Assembly: GCF_000308455.1 (NCBI RefSeq)
Contig: NZ_BAFP01000080.1
Location: 62,001 to 126,000 of the forward strand
Length of the DNA stretch: 64,000 nt
Direction of reading: 5' to 3'
From: Nocardia abscessus NBRC 100374
Lineage (GTDB): Bacteria; Actinomycetota; Actinomycetes; Mycobacteriales; Mycobacteriaceae
Shown here: piece by piece, positions 53,092 to 61,969 of the stretch
Layout: the number at the start of each line of letters is the position of its first letter
Numbering within the stretch: position 1 is the first letter of the stretch
Translations under genes and position numbers: made by a program
Notes under the pieces: generated by a model
The model's database searches: none
The model's input: only the letters and a program-made list of their open reading frames with translations
Told to the model about the DNA's origin: nothing

Positions 53092-53901
53092 GTGGCCGAG
53101 ACCAGGGACGGATTCCACAGCGGCGAGCTGACGGTGATCGGGCGGGTGAACACCGCCAGCAACGTGACCCTGGTCTGCGACGTGCGCGGCCCCGCCACCG
53201 ACGACGCGCCGCTGCGGGTGGTCTACAAACCGATCCGCGGCGAACGACCGCTGTGGGACTTCCCCGACGGCACCCTGGCCGGGCGTGAGGTGGCCTCGTA
53301 CCTGATCTCCGAAGCAGTCGGCTGGGGCGTGATCCCCGAAACCATTGTGCGCGAGGGCCCTTTCGGCCCCGGCATGGTGCAGCGCTGGGTTGTGGGCGTG
53401 GACAACCACACCGACCGCGGCAACCGGCTCGACCTGATCGATCTGTGCCCCGCCGGAGCGGTGCCCGAGGGGTTCTGTGAGGTGCTGCGCGCGGTGGACG
53501 ACATGGGCAACGAAGTGTCCCTGATCCACGCCGACGATCCGCGGCTGCAACGGGTGGCGGTGCTGGACGTACTGCTCAACAACGCCGACCGCAAGGGCGG
53601 GCACGCGCTGGAAGGACTCGACGGGCAGGTCTACGGCGTCGACCACGGCATCTGCTTGCACACCGACCACAAACTGCGCACGGTGCTGTGGGGCTGGGCC
53701 GGTCAACCCATCGGCGACGGGCTGATCGCGGATGTCACCGCGTTCGCCAAGCAGCTGCCCGGCGCGTTCGCCGACACGCTCAGCAGGCACATCACCGACG
53801 CCGAGATCGAGGCGTTGATCGAGCGCACCCAGCAGCTGCTCGACGAGCCGGTGATGCCGCTGCCGCGCACCGCGCGCCCCATCCCGTGGCCCGCGTTCTG
53901 A
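53092..53901 (+). CDS. SCO1664-family protein, PI3/4-kinase-like fold (Rv2133c-like)
   Basis: 269 aa from GTG 53092, 4 bases after the DUF3090 stop. VYKPIRGERPLWDFPDGTLAGREVASYLIS supplies a kinase-type lysine and glutamate, and LDVLLNNADRKGGHAL...GVDHGICL resembles the catalytic and metal-binding loops of PI3/4-kinase-like proteins. Kinase activity is not shown for the family to my knowledge. Conserved neighbours are mshC and DUF3090. Confidence 0.88.
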   Translation: MAETRDGFHSGELTVIGRVNTASNVTLVCDVRGPATDDAPLRVVYKPIRGERPLWDFPDGTLAGREVASYLISEAVGWGVIPETIVREGPFGPGMVQRWVVGVDNHTDRGNRLDLIDLCPAGAVPEGFCEVLRAVDDMGNEVSLIHADDPRLQRVAVLDVLLNNADRKGGHALEGLDGQVYGVDHGICLHTDHKLRTVLWGWAGQPIGDGLIADVTAFAKQLPGAFADTLSRHITDAEIEALIERTQQLLDEPVMPLPRTARPIPWPAF

Positions 53902-53985
53902 GCGCGACCACAGCCGATGCCGCGCCGAGCGATCGCGGGCACAGTGGAAGCTCGGAACGCTCGGCGCGACGACGAGGAGGACGCG

Positions 53986-54408
53986 ATGACCCACGCCCCC
54001 GGAGACCCCGCGGCACCGACGGTGCGGATCGTCATCGGCGCGCCCACCTACCGCATCGCGTTGCACTACGTGCACCTCTATGACAAGAAGCCCTATCCCG
54101 ACACCGACCTGCACCTCTACGACAACGGCGTCTACTGGCTGCGCTCGGAGGGGGAGAACCACTTCGGGGTCTACGTGCTCACCGAGGGCTCGGTGGACTC
54201 CGGGCGGTTCACCATGCGGTTCATCTCGTTGCCTTCCCCGGACTGGGGCGATACGGTCGCCTATCACGAACTCGAGTTCGACGTCGCGCGCGGCGAATTC
54301 ACCCAGATCGCGCTGGCCGACACCGACCCCGACATCCCCGATCTGGACGGAACGTTCGCGATCACACCCAACACGATCGCCGATCCCACCCGCCGCACCG
54401 GCGGCTGA
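53986..54408 (+). CDS. Hypothetical protein
   Basis: 140 aa from ATG 53986, with GAGGAGG upstream. The protein is beta-rich with many aromatic residues (YRIALHYVHLYDKKPYPDTDLHLYDNGVYWLRSEGENHFGVYVLTEG) and acidic; no signal peptide or membrane segment. Family not recognised. It shares direction with the SCO1664-family gene and mshC. Confidence 0.75.
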   Translation: MTHAPGDPAAPTVRIVIGAPTYRIALHYVHLYDKKPYPDTDLHLYDNGVYWLRSEGENHFGVYVLTEGSVDSGRFTMRFISLPSPDWGDTVAYHELEFDVARGEFTQIALADTDPDIPDLDGTFAITPNTIADPTRRTGG

Positions 54409-54541
54409 TTCAGCCGATTCAGCGAAAACCGAATTATTGACATCCCACGATTTGCTGGAAGACCCAGGTCGCGGCGGGCTGGGCGAACAGCGCGGCGGGC
54501 GAGGGCACCGGGCCGGGGGCGGATGATCCCCACCACACCTT

Positions 54542-54547
54542 TACCCT
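54542..54547 (+). promoter_or_regulatory. Candidate leaderless -10 of mshC
   Basis: TACCCT ends exactly 7 bases before the mshC ATG, and no Shine-Dalgarno sequence lies between. No clear -35 hexamer is seen. Confidence 0.45.
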
Positions 54548-54554
54548 CGTAAGC

Positions 54555-55793
54555 ATGCAGTCCTGGTCCGATACCGCCCTCCCGACCGTCCCTGGAGCAG
54601 GACCGCCGTTGCGGTTGTACGACACCGCCGACCGTCAGGTCCGTCCGGTCACCCCCGGCGCGACCGCCACCATGTACGTCTGCGGCATCACGCCCTATGA
54701 CGCCACTCATCTCGGGCACGCCGCCACCTACCTGACCTTCGACCTGGTCAACCGGCTGTGGCGCGACGCAGGACACGAGGTGCACTACGTGCAGAACGTC
54801 ACCGACGTCGACGATCCGCTGTTCGAACGCGCGGCCCGCGACGGCGTGGACTGGCGTGATCTGGGCGCCGCGGAGACCGAACTGTTCCGCGAAGACATGT
54901 CCGCGCTGCGGATCGTGCCGCCACGCGACTACGTCGGCGCCATCGAATCCGTCGACGAGGTCGTCGAGTTCGTGCAGAAACTGCTGGCCTCCGGCGCGGC
55001 CTACATCGTCGAGGACGCCGACTACCCCGACGTCTACTTCCGCGCCGACGCCACCGAACAGTTCGGCTACGAATCCGGCTACGACCGCGCCACCATGGAG
55101 CGGCTGTTCGCCGAACGCGGCGGCGACCCGGACCGTCCCGGCAAACGCGACAGCATCGACGCACTGCTGTGGCGCTCCGCGCGTCCCGGCGAGCCGTCCT
55201 GGCCGGCCCCGTTCGGCGCGGGCCGCCCCGGCTGGCACATCGAGTGTTCGGCGATCGCGTTGAACCGCATCGGCCCGGAGTTCGACATCCAGGGCGGCGG
55301 CAGCGACCTCATCTACCCCCACCACGAATACTCCGCCGCGCACGCCGAGTCGCTGATCGCAGGCCGCCGCTTCGCCCGCCACTACGTGCACGCCGGCCTG
55401 ATCGGGCTGGACGGGGAGAAGATGTCGAAGTCGCGCGGCAACCTCGTGCTGGTCTCGGCCTTGCGCCGCCAGGGCGTCGACCCGGCCGCCATCCGTCTCG
55501 GACTGCTGGCCGGCCACTACCGCCAGGACCGGATGTGGACCGATGCGCAGCTCGAGCAGGCGCAGCGGCGCCTGGAGCTGTGGCGCGAAGCCGCCGCACT
55601 ACAGGCAGGACCCTCGGCCACCGACACCGTCGCCCGCCTGCGCCAGCACCTGGCCGACGACCTGGACACCCCCAAAGCCCTCGACGCTGTCGACAACTGG
55701 GCCCGCCAAGCCCTCGACTACGGCGGACAGGACACCGACTCGCCCGTGCTGATCGCCACCGCCGTCGACGCGCTGCTCGGCATCCGCTTGTAG
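54555..55793 (+). CDS. mshC: L-cysteine:1D-myo-inositol 2-amino-2-deoxy-alpha-D-glucopyranoside ligase
   Basis: 412 aa, usual length. It joins cysteine to GlcN-inositol with ATP in mycothiol synthesis. The class I tRNA-synthetase-like motifs [20 protein letters not shown] (about 41-60, zinc cysteine and HIGH-type site) and KMSKSRGN (about 289-296) are intact, and WHIECSAI gives further zinc-site residues. Mycothiol is restricted to actinobacteria, which supports the taxonomic placing. The start is probably leaderless. Confidence 0.96.
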   Translation: MQSWSDTALPTVPGAGPPLRLYDTADRQVRPVTPGATATMYVCGITPYDATHLGHAATYLTFDLVNRLWRDAGHEVHYVQNVTDVDDPLFERAARDGVDWRDLGAAETELFREDMSALRIVPPRDYVGAIESVDEVVEFVQKLLASGAAYIVEDADYPDVYFRADATEQFGYESGYDRATMERLFAERGGDPDRPGKRDSIDALLWRSARPGEPSWPAPFGAGRPGWHIECSAIALNRIGPEFDIQGGGSDLIYPHHEYSAAHAESLIAGRRFARHYVHAGLIGLDGEKMSKSRGNLVLVSALRRQGVDPAAIRLGLLAGHYRQDRMWTDAQLEQAQRRLELWREAAALQAGPSATDTVARLRQHLADDLDTPKALDAVDNWARQALDYGGQDTDSPVLIATAVDALLGIRL

Positions 55794-55840
55794 CCGCCCA
55801 CCTCTTGCCCCGTATCCGCTGCGCGTGATGGGGTAGCGGC

Positions 55841-56920
55841 GTGTGCAAGCTCCCCGGTCCGGACCTGTGGGGTTCCGGCGGCAAACTGGCAGCCCTCGCG
55901 GCCGGACGATTGCGGCCCGCCGCCGATGCCGGCGATCCGCGGACGATCGCGGCACGCAGGCGTTTCTTCGGCGCCGACACCGTCGACGCCGCCACCGGCG
56001 CGCTGCGCACGGACCGGGTCGTGCTGTCCTGGGTGGGCTGCACCACCTACGCGATGGCCATCGGCGGTTCGGTGTTCCTGCTCGACGCGTGGGTGCCGCG
56101 GCTGACCAGCACCGGCTACGTCCCGGCGACACCGCAGGAGCTGGTGGACCTGGCGCCCGCGGCGATCTTCATCGGTCACGGACATTTCGACCATGCCGGT
56201 GACGCGGGCCGGATCGCGCAGGCCAGCGGCGCCACCGTGCACGGCACCGCCGAACACTGCGCGGCGATCACCGCGCAGCTCACCGACGCGGCGTTCCCCA
56301 CCGTTCATCACGGTGACGCGGACACCGCGATCGGCGCCCGCGCGGACTGCACCGTCGGCACGGTCGAGGTGACCGTCATCCGGCATCTGCACTCCGCACG
56401 CACCCCACCCGACCCGGTCAGCCGATCACCCCGCTTCTTCCCCCGCCCGGAACCGGGCGTCGTGCTCGCGCACCCGCCGACGCTGAGCGGACTGCTGCAA
56501 GGATTGCCGCGACTGCGCGACCCCGAGGGCGGGGTGCTGCTGTATCAGTTCCGGGTTCCCGGTTTCTGCCTCGTCTGGCACGACTCGACCGGGCCGCTCA
56601 CCGAGCGCGCACCGCACGTGTTCGACGTGCTGGCCGCGCTACCGGCCACCGACGTGCAGATCGGCGCGGTGCAGGGCTACAACCAGATCAGCAACGGCCT
56701 GCGCGACCCCCGCACCTACATCCAGGCCCTCACCCCGGCAGTGTTCGTCCCGTCCCATCACGACAACTGGCTACCCGGACTCACCGCCAGCGCGGCGAAC
56801 TACGACCCACCGCTGCGCGCGGAGCTGAACAAAATCGCCGCGGCGCACCGACCGGAACTGCGCGCACTGCACGACCCCGCCGACTACGTGCGGCCGCAGC
56901 GACTCACGTTCCCGCTGTGA
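55841..56920 (+). CDS. Metallo-beta-lactamase-fold hydrolase
   Basis: 359 aa from GTG 55841. The metal motif IGHGHFDHAGD (about 110-120), later histidines in VIRHLHSA and VWHDSTG, and SHHDNWLPG near the end complete the binuclear site. The N-terminal 40 residues contain no clear signal peptide. Its substrate is unknown; relatives include phosphodiesterase- and lactonase-type enzymes. The 3' end overlaps a decayed acyl-CoA synthetase fragment on the other strand. Confidence 0.88.
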   Translation: MCKLPGPDLWGSGGKLAALAAGRLRPAADAGDPRTIAARRRFFGADTVDAATGALRTDRVVLSWVGCTTYAMAIGGSVFLLDAWVPRLTSTGYVPATPQELVDLAPAAIFIGHGHFDHAGDAGRIAQASGATVHGTAEHCAAITAQLTDAAFPTVHHGDADTAIGARADCTVGTVEVTVIRHLHSARTPPDPVSRSPRFFPRPEPGVVLAHPPTLSGLLQGLPRLRDPEGGVLLYQFRVPGFCLVWHDSTGPLTERAPHVFDVLAALPATDVQIGAVQGYNQISNGLRDPRTYIQALTPAVFVPSHHDNWLPGLTASAANYDPPLRAELNKIAAAHRPELRALHDPADYVRPQRLTFPL

Positions 56921-57065
56921 GCGCGTCCGCGCCTGCGACACGCACGTCCCGCGGCTGCGGTTCGTGCACGGTCCGGGCAAGGCCCTCGGCGTAGAGCAGC
57001 GCGGTCTGTTCGGCGTATTCGGCCGCGATCGGCGCCCGCCGCAGCTTCATCTGCGCGGGTGCGAA
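56904..57065 (-). pseudogene. C-terminal remnant of a FadD-type acyl-CoA synthetase
   Basis: The minus-strand frame between a TGA at 57068-57066 and the stop at 56906-56904 reads FAPAQMKLRRAPIAAEYAEQ and continues with TALLYAEGLAR. The complete ligase at 35.1 kb ends in MSLKRAPIAAKYQADIEALYA, so this is the tail of a homologue with the rest lost. It has no start or catalytic domain. It marks a deletion or rearrangement downstream of mshC. Confidence 0.8.
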
Positions 57066-57805
57066 TCAGCCCGCGCTGCCGCTACCGGCTTGGAACACCG
57101 CCGTCAGAAGGTCGGCGAGAACCGTCAGCAATTCCACGATCACACTCCATATTCGTCGGAAACATGAAGTCAGCAGCGTGGACGACGCGACCGTCTTTCT
57201 CGTGAACGGCGAATGAATACTCAGGGCAGCCCTATATGTGCAGCGGTGCCCGTCCCGGGGTTCATTTGTAGCGCCGGGCCCCGCACCGTCGCCGTCCCAC
57301 CTTGCCCGAACTGGGCTCAGGCCTCTCCGTTCGACAAATGCATTATTCCGCTGATCGGAGTGCGTTTTGCCGCCGCTCCGATCACCGGTCCGGAAAGGAA
57401 TCCGGCGTCGCAGATCGTGACACCCGGACACCCGGGCGAAGTGAATTTTCTTGGCCTGCAGCGATTTCTCGGAAATTCACCCGGAAGTGGCGACCGAATT
57501 CTTTAGATGGTCAGCGCCGCGAAGGTGGTGACGTACACGGTGTTCTCGATCGCGCCGAGGGATGCCGGGATCCCTGCCGCCCAGCGGGGCGAGGGCGGTC
57601 TCGGTGACGGCGCCTTCGGCGGCGGTGGCCTCGACGATGTCGACTGTCCGATCGGTCATGAGCCCTACGTATTGCAGCAGGTAACAGGTACCGGAGCGTT
57701 CTCTGGGGGTACGCATCGGTACTTCCCGAGCTCGGTCCGGCCGACGCTACGATGGGGTACTGTTCGGTCCCTCCCCCCTGACCGAACGAAGAGAACGGCG
57801 CACGT
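57066..57805. other. Gap of about 740 bases with decayed sequence
   Basis: No intact gene is supported. Between 57507 and 57660 on the minus strand two frames join to give a protein-like text: MTDRTVDIVEATAAEG in one frame and AAGIPASLGAIENTVYV to a TAA in the next, so a small frameshifted gene is possible. The part 57170-57480 shows no gene-like frame and is less GC-rich than its surroundings. The TetR operator lies at the right end. Confidence 0.45.
57762..57787. promoter_or_regulatory. Inverted-repeat operator upstream of a TetR gene
   Basis: GTTCGGTC and GACCGAAC form perfect 8-base arms 10 bases apart, 18 bases before the TetR ATG. It is the expected place for autoregulation. Confidence 0.65.
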
Positions 57806-58354
57806 ATGTCACGAGTGGTCACCAAGGAGCAGTACTTCGACACCGGCTTGGCAGTGCTCGCCGAACTCGGCTTCAAGGGTCTCAACATCGGTGTGCTGTG
57901 CCGGCAGCTCGGCGTCACCAGCGGGTCGTTCTACCACCACTTCGGCAGCTGGCAGGGATTCGTCGACGCCCTGCTCGAGCACTGGGAGAACCGCCAGGTG
58001 CGCATCCTGGGCACCATGCCGTTCAACAAGGGCAACCCCGACGACGACATCCGCGCGATGTCCGACCTCGCCGCCGGGCTGCATCACGCCGCCGAAGCCG
58101 CGATCCGCGCCTGGGCGGCCAACGACGAATCGGTCAACCTCGCCCTCAAACGCGTCGACGAATCCCGCAGGCGCACCGTGCACAAGGCGGTCAAAGGGAT
58201 CGTCGGAGACGACGACACCGCCGCCGTGGTCACCTCACTGGGCATGGCGATGCTCGTCGGCTACCAGCAGATCGCCGCGGGCGGGGAGAACCTGTCACTG
58301 GACCGGCTGCTGGCCGAATACGCGCGACTGATCTACTCCCACGCCCAGCGCTGA
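57806..58354 (+). CDS. TetR-family transcriptional regulator
   Basis: 182 aa. The helix-turn-helix occupies about 8-52 (FDTGLAVLAELGFKGLNIGVLCRQLGVTSGSFYHHFGSWQGF). The C-terminal ligand domain is short. It probably represses itself through the 57762-57787 repeat; the true target may have been the decayed genes to its left. The downstream antiporter gene is convergent. Confidence 0.9.
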   Translation: MSRVVTKEQYFDTGLAVLAELGFKGLNIGVLCRQLGVTSGSFYHHFGSWQGFVDALLEHWENRQVRILGTMPFNKGNPDDDIRAMSDLAAGLHHAAEAAIRAWAANDESVNLALKRVDESRRRTVHKAVKGIVGDDDTAAVVTSLGMAMLVGYQQIAAGGENLSLDRLLAEYARLIYSHAQR

Positions 58355-58364
58355 ATCCGCACCG

Positions 58365-60221
58365 CTACCCGAGCAGTTCGTCGACGAAACACCAGCGCCA
58401 CGCCTCACCCGGTTCCACACTGCGCATCACCGCATGGCCGCTTCCGGCGTAATGCTTGCTCGCGTGATTGCCCGGCGAAGAGTCGCAGCAGGCGACATGC
58501 CCGCACGACAGGCACATCCGCAGATGCACCCACGCCAGCCCTTCGGCGAGGCATTCGGCGCATTCGTCGGGCCCGGCGTGCGCACGCACCAGCGGCGCGT
58601 CCCGCAGATGCGCGCAGACGTCGTCGGCCACCGGGACGGCCAGCGGTTCGACACGCTCCTCCTCGGCCTCGTCGAAGCGGTCGATGATCGACTCTTCCAG
58701 ATCCAACTGCGCCAGCACGTGTTGCAGGATCTCGTAGTCGACGGTGCCCGAATCCCGCACACGCAACACCGTTTCCCGTTCGGCGCGCAACATCGCCAAC
58801 CGCAGCCGCCGGTATTCCGCGGTGGGTGTCACCAGTTCCGACTCCGCCCGCCCGAGCCGCTCCCAGGCGGCGTTGGCCTTCCACAGGACCCGATCGCGCA
58901 ACGTCTGCACCACTGTGTCCGGAGTGTCCGGCGTGACCTGCTGCTCGAGTGCCGCCAGACCGGCCGCGGTGGCCTGCTGCAACAGGTTGGCCTTCTGCAG
59001 CGCATCCTCGGCGCGGCTGGGCGCACGCAACCGCAGCCATCGCACCAGCCACGGCAGCGACGTCCCTTGCAGCAGCAGCGTTCCGCCCACCACCACCAGC
59101 GCCAGCAGTTTCAGCACGGCCAACTGCGCGGTGTCCTGCGGTAGCAGCAGCACCGCCGCCAGCGTCACCACACCCCGCATCCCCGCCCAGGACACCACCA
59201 CCAGATGCCGCACCGGCACCGCCTCGCCGTTGCCGAGACTGCGCGACAACAGCGCCGAGCCGAAGACCCAGATCGGACGCGCCAGCATCGTCGCGGCCAG
59301 CACCGCCAGCGCCGTCAACACCAGGGTGACGTGATCGAGATCGCTGTGCCACGCACCCTCCACGATCGCGCGAACCTGCAGCCCGATCAGGACGAACACG
59401 GCACTTTCCAGGATGAACTGAATCGTGCGCCAGTTGATGCGCTCGGCGATCCGGGACGCGGCGCTCTGCCAGGCCGGCGCGTTGTGGCCGAGGATCATGC
59501 CGCAGGTGACCACCGCGATCACTCCCGAGGCGTGAATGCCCTCGGCGGGCAGATACGCCGCGAACGGCGCGAGGAACGACAACGTGGTGTCCATGACCGG
59601 ATCGGTGATGCGGCGGCGCAGCATCGCCAGCACGTACGCCACCACGATCCCGATCGCCGCGCCACCACCGGCCGCCAGCAGGAAGTCCGCACCGGCCTCC
59701 CACACCGACACCGCGCCCATCGTGGCGGCCAGCGCGGTACGCAACGCCACCAGCGCGGTCGCGTCGTTGAACAGCGACTCGTCCTCGAGGATCGTCACGA
59801 TCCGCCGCGGCATCCCGATCCGCCGCGCCACCGCCGTCGCGGCCACCGCGTCCGGCGGAGCCACCACCGCGCCCAACGCGACGGCGACCGGGAACGGCAC
59901 CTTCAGCAGCCACCACACCACCACCGCCACGGCGAACGTCGTGAACAGGACCAAACCGACCGAAAGCAACGCGATCGTGCGCACATTCGCCCGGAAATCC
60001 ACCAGCGACGTGCGGATTGCGGCGGTATACAGCAAAGGAGGCAGGAAACCGAGCAGAATGATCTCCGGCTCCAGGTGGATCTCCGGCACGAACGGCAGAT
60101 ACGACGCCGCCACCCCGCCCACCGTCAGCACCAACGGTTCGGAGACCCCGAACCGACGCGCCAGCGCCGCCAAGGCGGCCGCCGACGCGACGAGAACAAC
60201 CAGGCCGATCGCGACATCCAC
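58365..60221 (-). CDS. CPA1-type Na+/H+ antiporter fused to a UBP-type zinc finger
   Basis: 618 aa from GTG 60221. Residues about 1-400 have some twelve membrane spans with the transport-site motif VAPPDAVAATAV and ILEDESLFNDATALV. A helical cytoplasmic part (about 405-525) leads to a C-terminal zinc finger with conserved Cys/His in CAECLAEG, MCLSCGHVACCDSSPGNHASKHYAGSGHAVM. The ZnF_UBP fold binds ubiquitin tails in eukaryotes; bacteria lack ubiquitin, so it probably binds another C-terminus or the antiporter's own tail. The fusion itself is known in actinobacteria. Confidence 0.93.
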   Translation of the reverse strand: MDVAIGLVVLVASAAALAALARRFGVSEPLVLTVGGVAASYLPFVPEIHLEPEIILLGFLPPLLYTAAIRTSLVDFRANVRTIALLSVGLVLFTTFAVAVVVWWLLKVPFPVAVALGAVVAPPDAVAATAVARRIGMPRRIVTILEDESLFNDATALVALRTALAATMGAVSVWEAGADFLLAAGGGAAIGIVVAYVLAMLRRRITDPVMDTTLSFLAPFAAYLPAEGIHASGVIAVVTCGMILGHNAPAWQSAASRIAERINWRTIQFILESAVFVLIGLQVRAIVEGAWHSDLDHVTLVLTALAVLAATMLARPIWVFGSALLSRSLGNGEAVPVRHLVVVSWAGMRGVVTLAAVLLLPQDTAQLAVLKLLALVVVGGTLLLQGTSLPWLVRWLRLRAPSRAEDALQKANLLQQATAAGLAALEQQVTPDTPDTVVQTLRDRVLWKANAAWERLGRAESELVTPTAEYRRLRLAMLRAERETVLRVRDSGTVDYEILQHVLAQLDLEESIIDRFDEAEEERVEPLAVPVADDVCAHLRDAPLVRAHAGPDECAECLAEGLAWVHLRMCLSCGHVACCDSSPGNHASKHYAGSGHAVMRSVEPGEAWRWCFVDELLG

Positions 60222-60348
60222 GGTGGAATTCTCGCAGAGCGCACGATCGGCAAACGGCCCGCGCGGTAGATGACACGTGCGCGGTCGACCGAACTACTGT
60301 GCCCGGCGCAATCACGCGCCATGCTTGTCGACGACAAGGAGGTAGAAC

Positions 60349-61251
60349 ATGGAGGAGTTCGCGTCCTGGCGGGCGAACGGACGACGCCACACTCATCGCG
60401 GCCACCAGATCTTCTGGCGCGACGGAGGCGGTGGCGCCGACGGGACGCTGGTGTGCATCCACGGATTTCCCACCGCGTCCTGGGACTGGCATCGGATCTG
60501 GCCCGGCCTGTGCGAGCGATTCGCCCGGGTGATCGCACCGGACATGATCGGTTTCGGCTGGTCGGCGAAACCACGCCACTACGACTACGGCATCGCCGAC
60601 CAAGCCGACATCCACGAGAACCTGCTGCGCGAACAGGGCATCAGCCGGTACCACATCCTCGCCCACGACTACGGCGACACCGTCGCCCAAGAACTGCTGG
60701 CCCGCGACGCCGAACGCCGCGCCGCCGGCGACGAATCACTGACGGTCGAATCGGTGTTCCTGCTCAACGGCGGCCTGTTCCCCGAGGCACACCGCCCGCG
60801 CCTGGTGCAGCGGCTGCTGGCGAGCCCGCTCGGCCCGCTCGTCGGCGTACTGGGCACCGAGCAGACCTTCCACCGCAGCCTGGCCGCGGTGTTCGGGCCC
60901 GACTCGAAACCCGCCGACGCCGAACTCCACCAGTTCTGGCTGCTGTGGTGCAGCAAGCACGGTAAACGCAACGGCCACAAACTGATCCGCTATATGGCTG
61001 AGCGCCGCAAGCACCGGCAGCGCTGGGTGGGCGCCCTGCAGCAGGCCCAGGTTCCGGTCCGGCTGGTCGACGGAACGGCCGACCCCGTGTCCGGTGGGCA
61101 CATGGTGCGCCGCTACCGCGAGCTGATCACCGACCCGGACGTGGTGGAGTTGCCGAGGATCGGCCACTACCCGCAGCTGGAAGCACCCGAGCAGACTCTC
61201 GCGGCGCTGCTGGAATTCCACGACACGCGGGTGCACAAGCCCACCGCGTGA
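60349..61251 (+). CDS. Alpha/beta hydrolase with an aspartate nucleophile
   Basis: 300 aa. The oxyanion segment CIHGFPTASWDW (about 36-47), the nucleophile elbow HDYGDT (D in place of serine, as in haloalkane dehalogenases, epoxide hydrolases and MEST-like proteins), an acid in DGTADPVS and the histidine in GHYPQLEAPEQ are visible. Substrate unknown. AAGGAGG precedes the ATG. The following TetR gene is 79 bases away. Confidence 0.9.
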   Translation: MEEFASWRANGRRHTHRGHQIFWRDGGGGADGTLVCIHGFPTASWDWHRIWPGLCERFARVIAPDMIGFGWSAKPRHYDYGIADQADIHENLLREQGISRYHILAHDYGDTVAQELLARDAERRAAGDESLTVESVFLLNGGLFPEAHRPRLVQRLLASPLGPLVGVLGTEQTFHRSLAAVFGPDSKPADAELHQFWLLWCSKHGKRNGHKLIRYMAERRKHRQRWVGALQQAQVPVRLVDGTADPVSGGHMVRRYRELITDPDVVELPRIGHYPQLEAPEQTLAALLEFHDTRVHKPTA

Positions 61252-61304
61252 CCGCTGCTCGTCGTCGCGGGCCGGCTGAGCCGGTCCGCGACGACAGCAC
61301 CTTC

Positions 61305-61320
61305 TATGGCAGGCGCCATA
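61305..61320. promoter_or_regulatory. Operator copy 1, over the TetR promoter
   Basis: TATGGCAGGCGCCATA is a palindromic element with TATGG/CCATA ends (7-base arms counting the flanking C and G). TAGTAT, a -10-like hexamer, overlaps its right end and stands 6 bases before the TetR ATG, so the TetR mRNA may be leaderless. A second copy occurs at 61983. Confidence 0.7.
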
Positions 61321-61330
61321 GTATGGCGGT

Positions 61331-61942
61331 ATGGCAACGACACGTCGATCCCGCAACGCCCAGACCCCACGTCCACCCAGGGGCGAAGCACGGCAGCGCA
61401 TGATCGACGGCGCGATCGATTCCCTTCGCGTGCACGGCGCCAGCGCCACCAGCGTCGACCGGGTCCTGGCCGCCACCGGCGCGCCACGCGGCTCGGTCTA
61501 CCACCACTTCCCCGGCGGACGCACCGAACTGATCACCGACGCGGTCAGCACGGCGGGGGAGCTGATGTCGGACTACATCGAGCGCCTTGCCAGAGACGAC
61601 GAACCCGCCACCGCGCTGGACCGCTTCGCCGCGATGTGGCGGCGCACCCTGCTCGACAGCGATTTCCGGGCCGGCTGCCCGATCTTCGCCGTCGCCGTCG
61701 AAACCAACGACGAGGCCCCGGAGTTCGCCCATCTCGCCGCGGAGATCTTCCGGCGCTGGCAGCAGGCGCTCACCGGGATGCTGACCCGCCACGACGTACC
61801 GGCCGACCGCGCGGACCGCCTGGCCACACTGACGGTGGCCGCGTTCGAGGGCGCCATCGCGCTCAGCCGCGTCCACCGCGACATCACACCGCTCGACGAC
61901 GCGGTCGCCACGTTGCGCGAGCTGATGCCCGCCGCGAGCTGA
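61331..61942 (+). CDS. TetR-family transcriptional regulator
   Basis: 203 aa. The HTH (about 24-68: IDGAIDSLRVHGASATSVDRVLAATGAPRGSVYHHFPGGR) is followed by a ligand domain of the TetR_C_11/LfrR-like kind (FRAGCPIFAVAVETND). The operator repeats before this gene and before the enoyl-CoA hydratase gene suggest that it controls both itself and the catabolic operon. Confidence 0.92.
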   Translation: MATTRRSRNAQTPRPPRGEARQRMIDGAIDSLRVHGASATSVDRVLAATGAPRGSVYHHFPGGRTELITDAVSTAGELMSDYIERLARDDEPATALDRFAAMWRRTLLDSDFRAGCPIFAVAVETNDEAPEFAHLAAEIFRRWQQALTGMLTRHDVPADRADRLATLTVAAFEGAIALSRVHRDITPLDDAVATLRELMPAAS

Positions 61943-61969
61943 AGCTCCCGCCACGCAACGCGTCAGCCC

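Noticed and set aside
57213..57506. Plus-strand frame of 97 codons
   Set aside because: Proline- and cysteine-rich text with atypical codon use in an apparently decayed region; no start signal.
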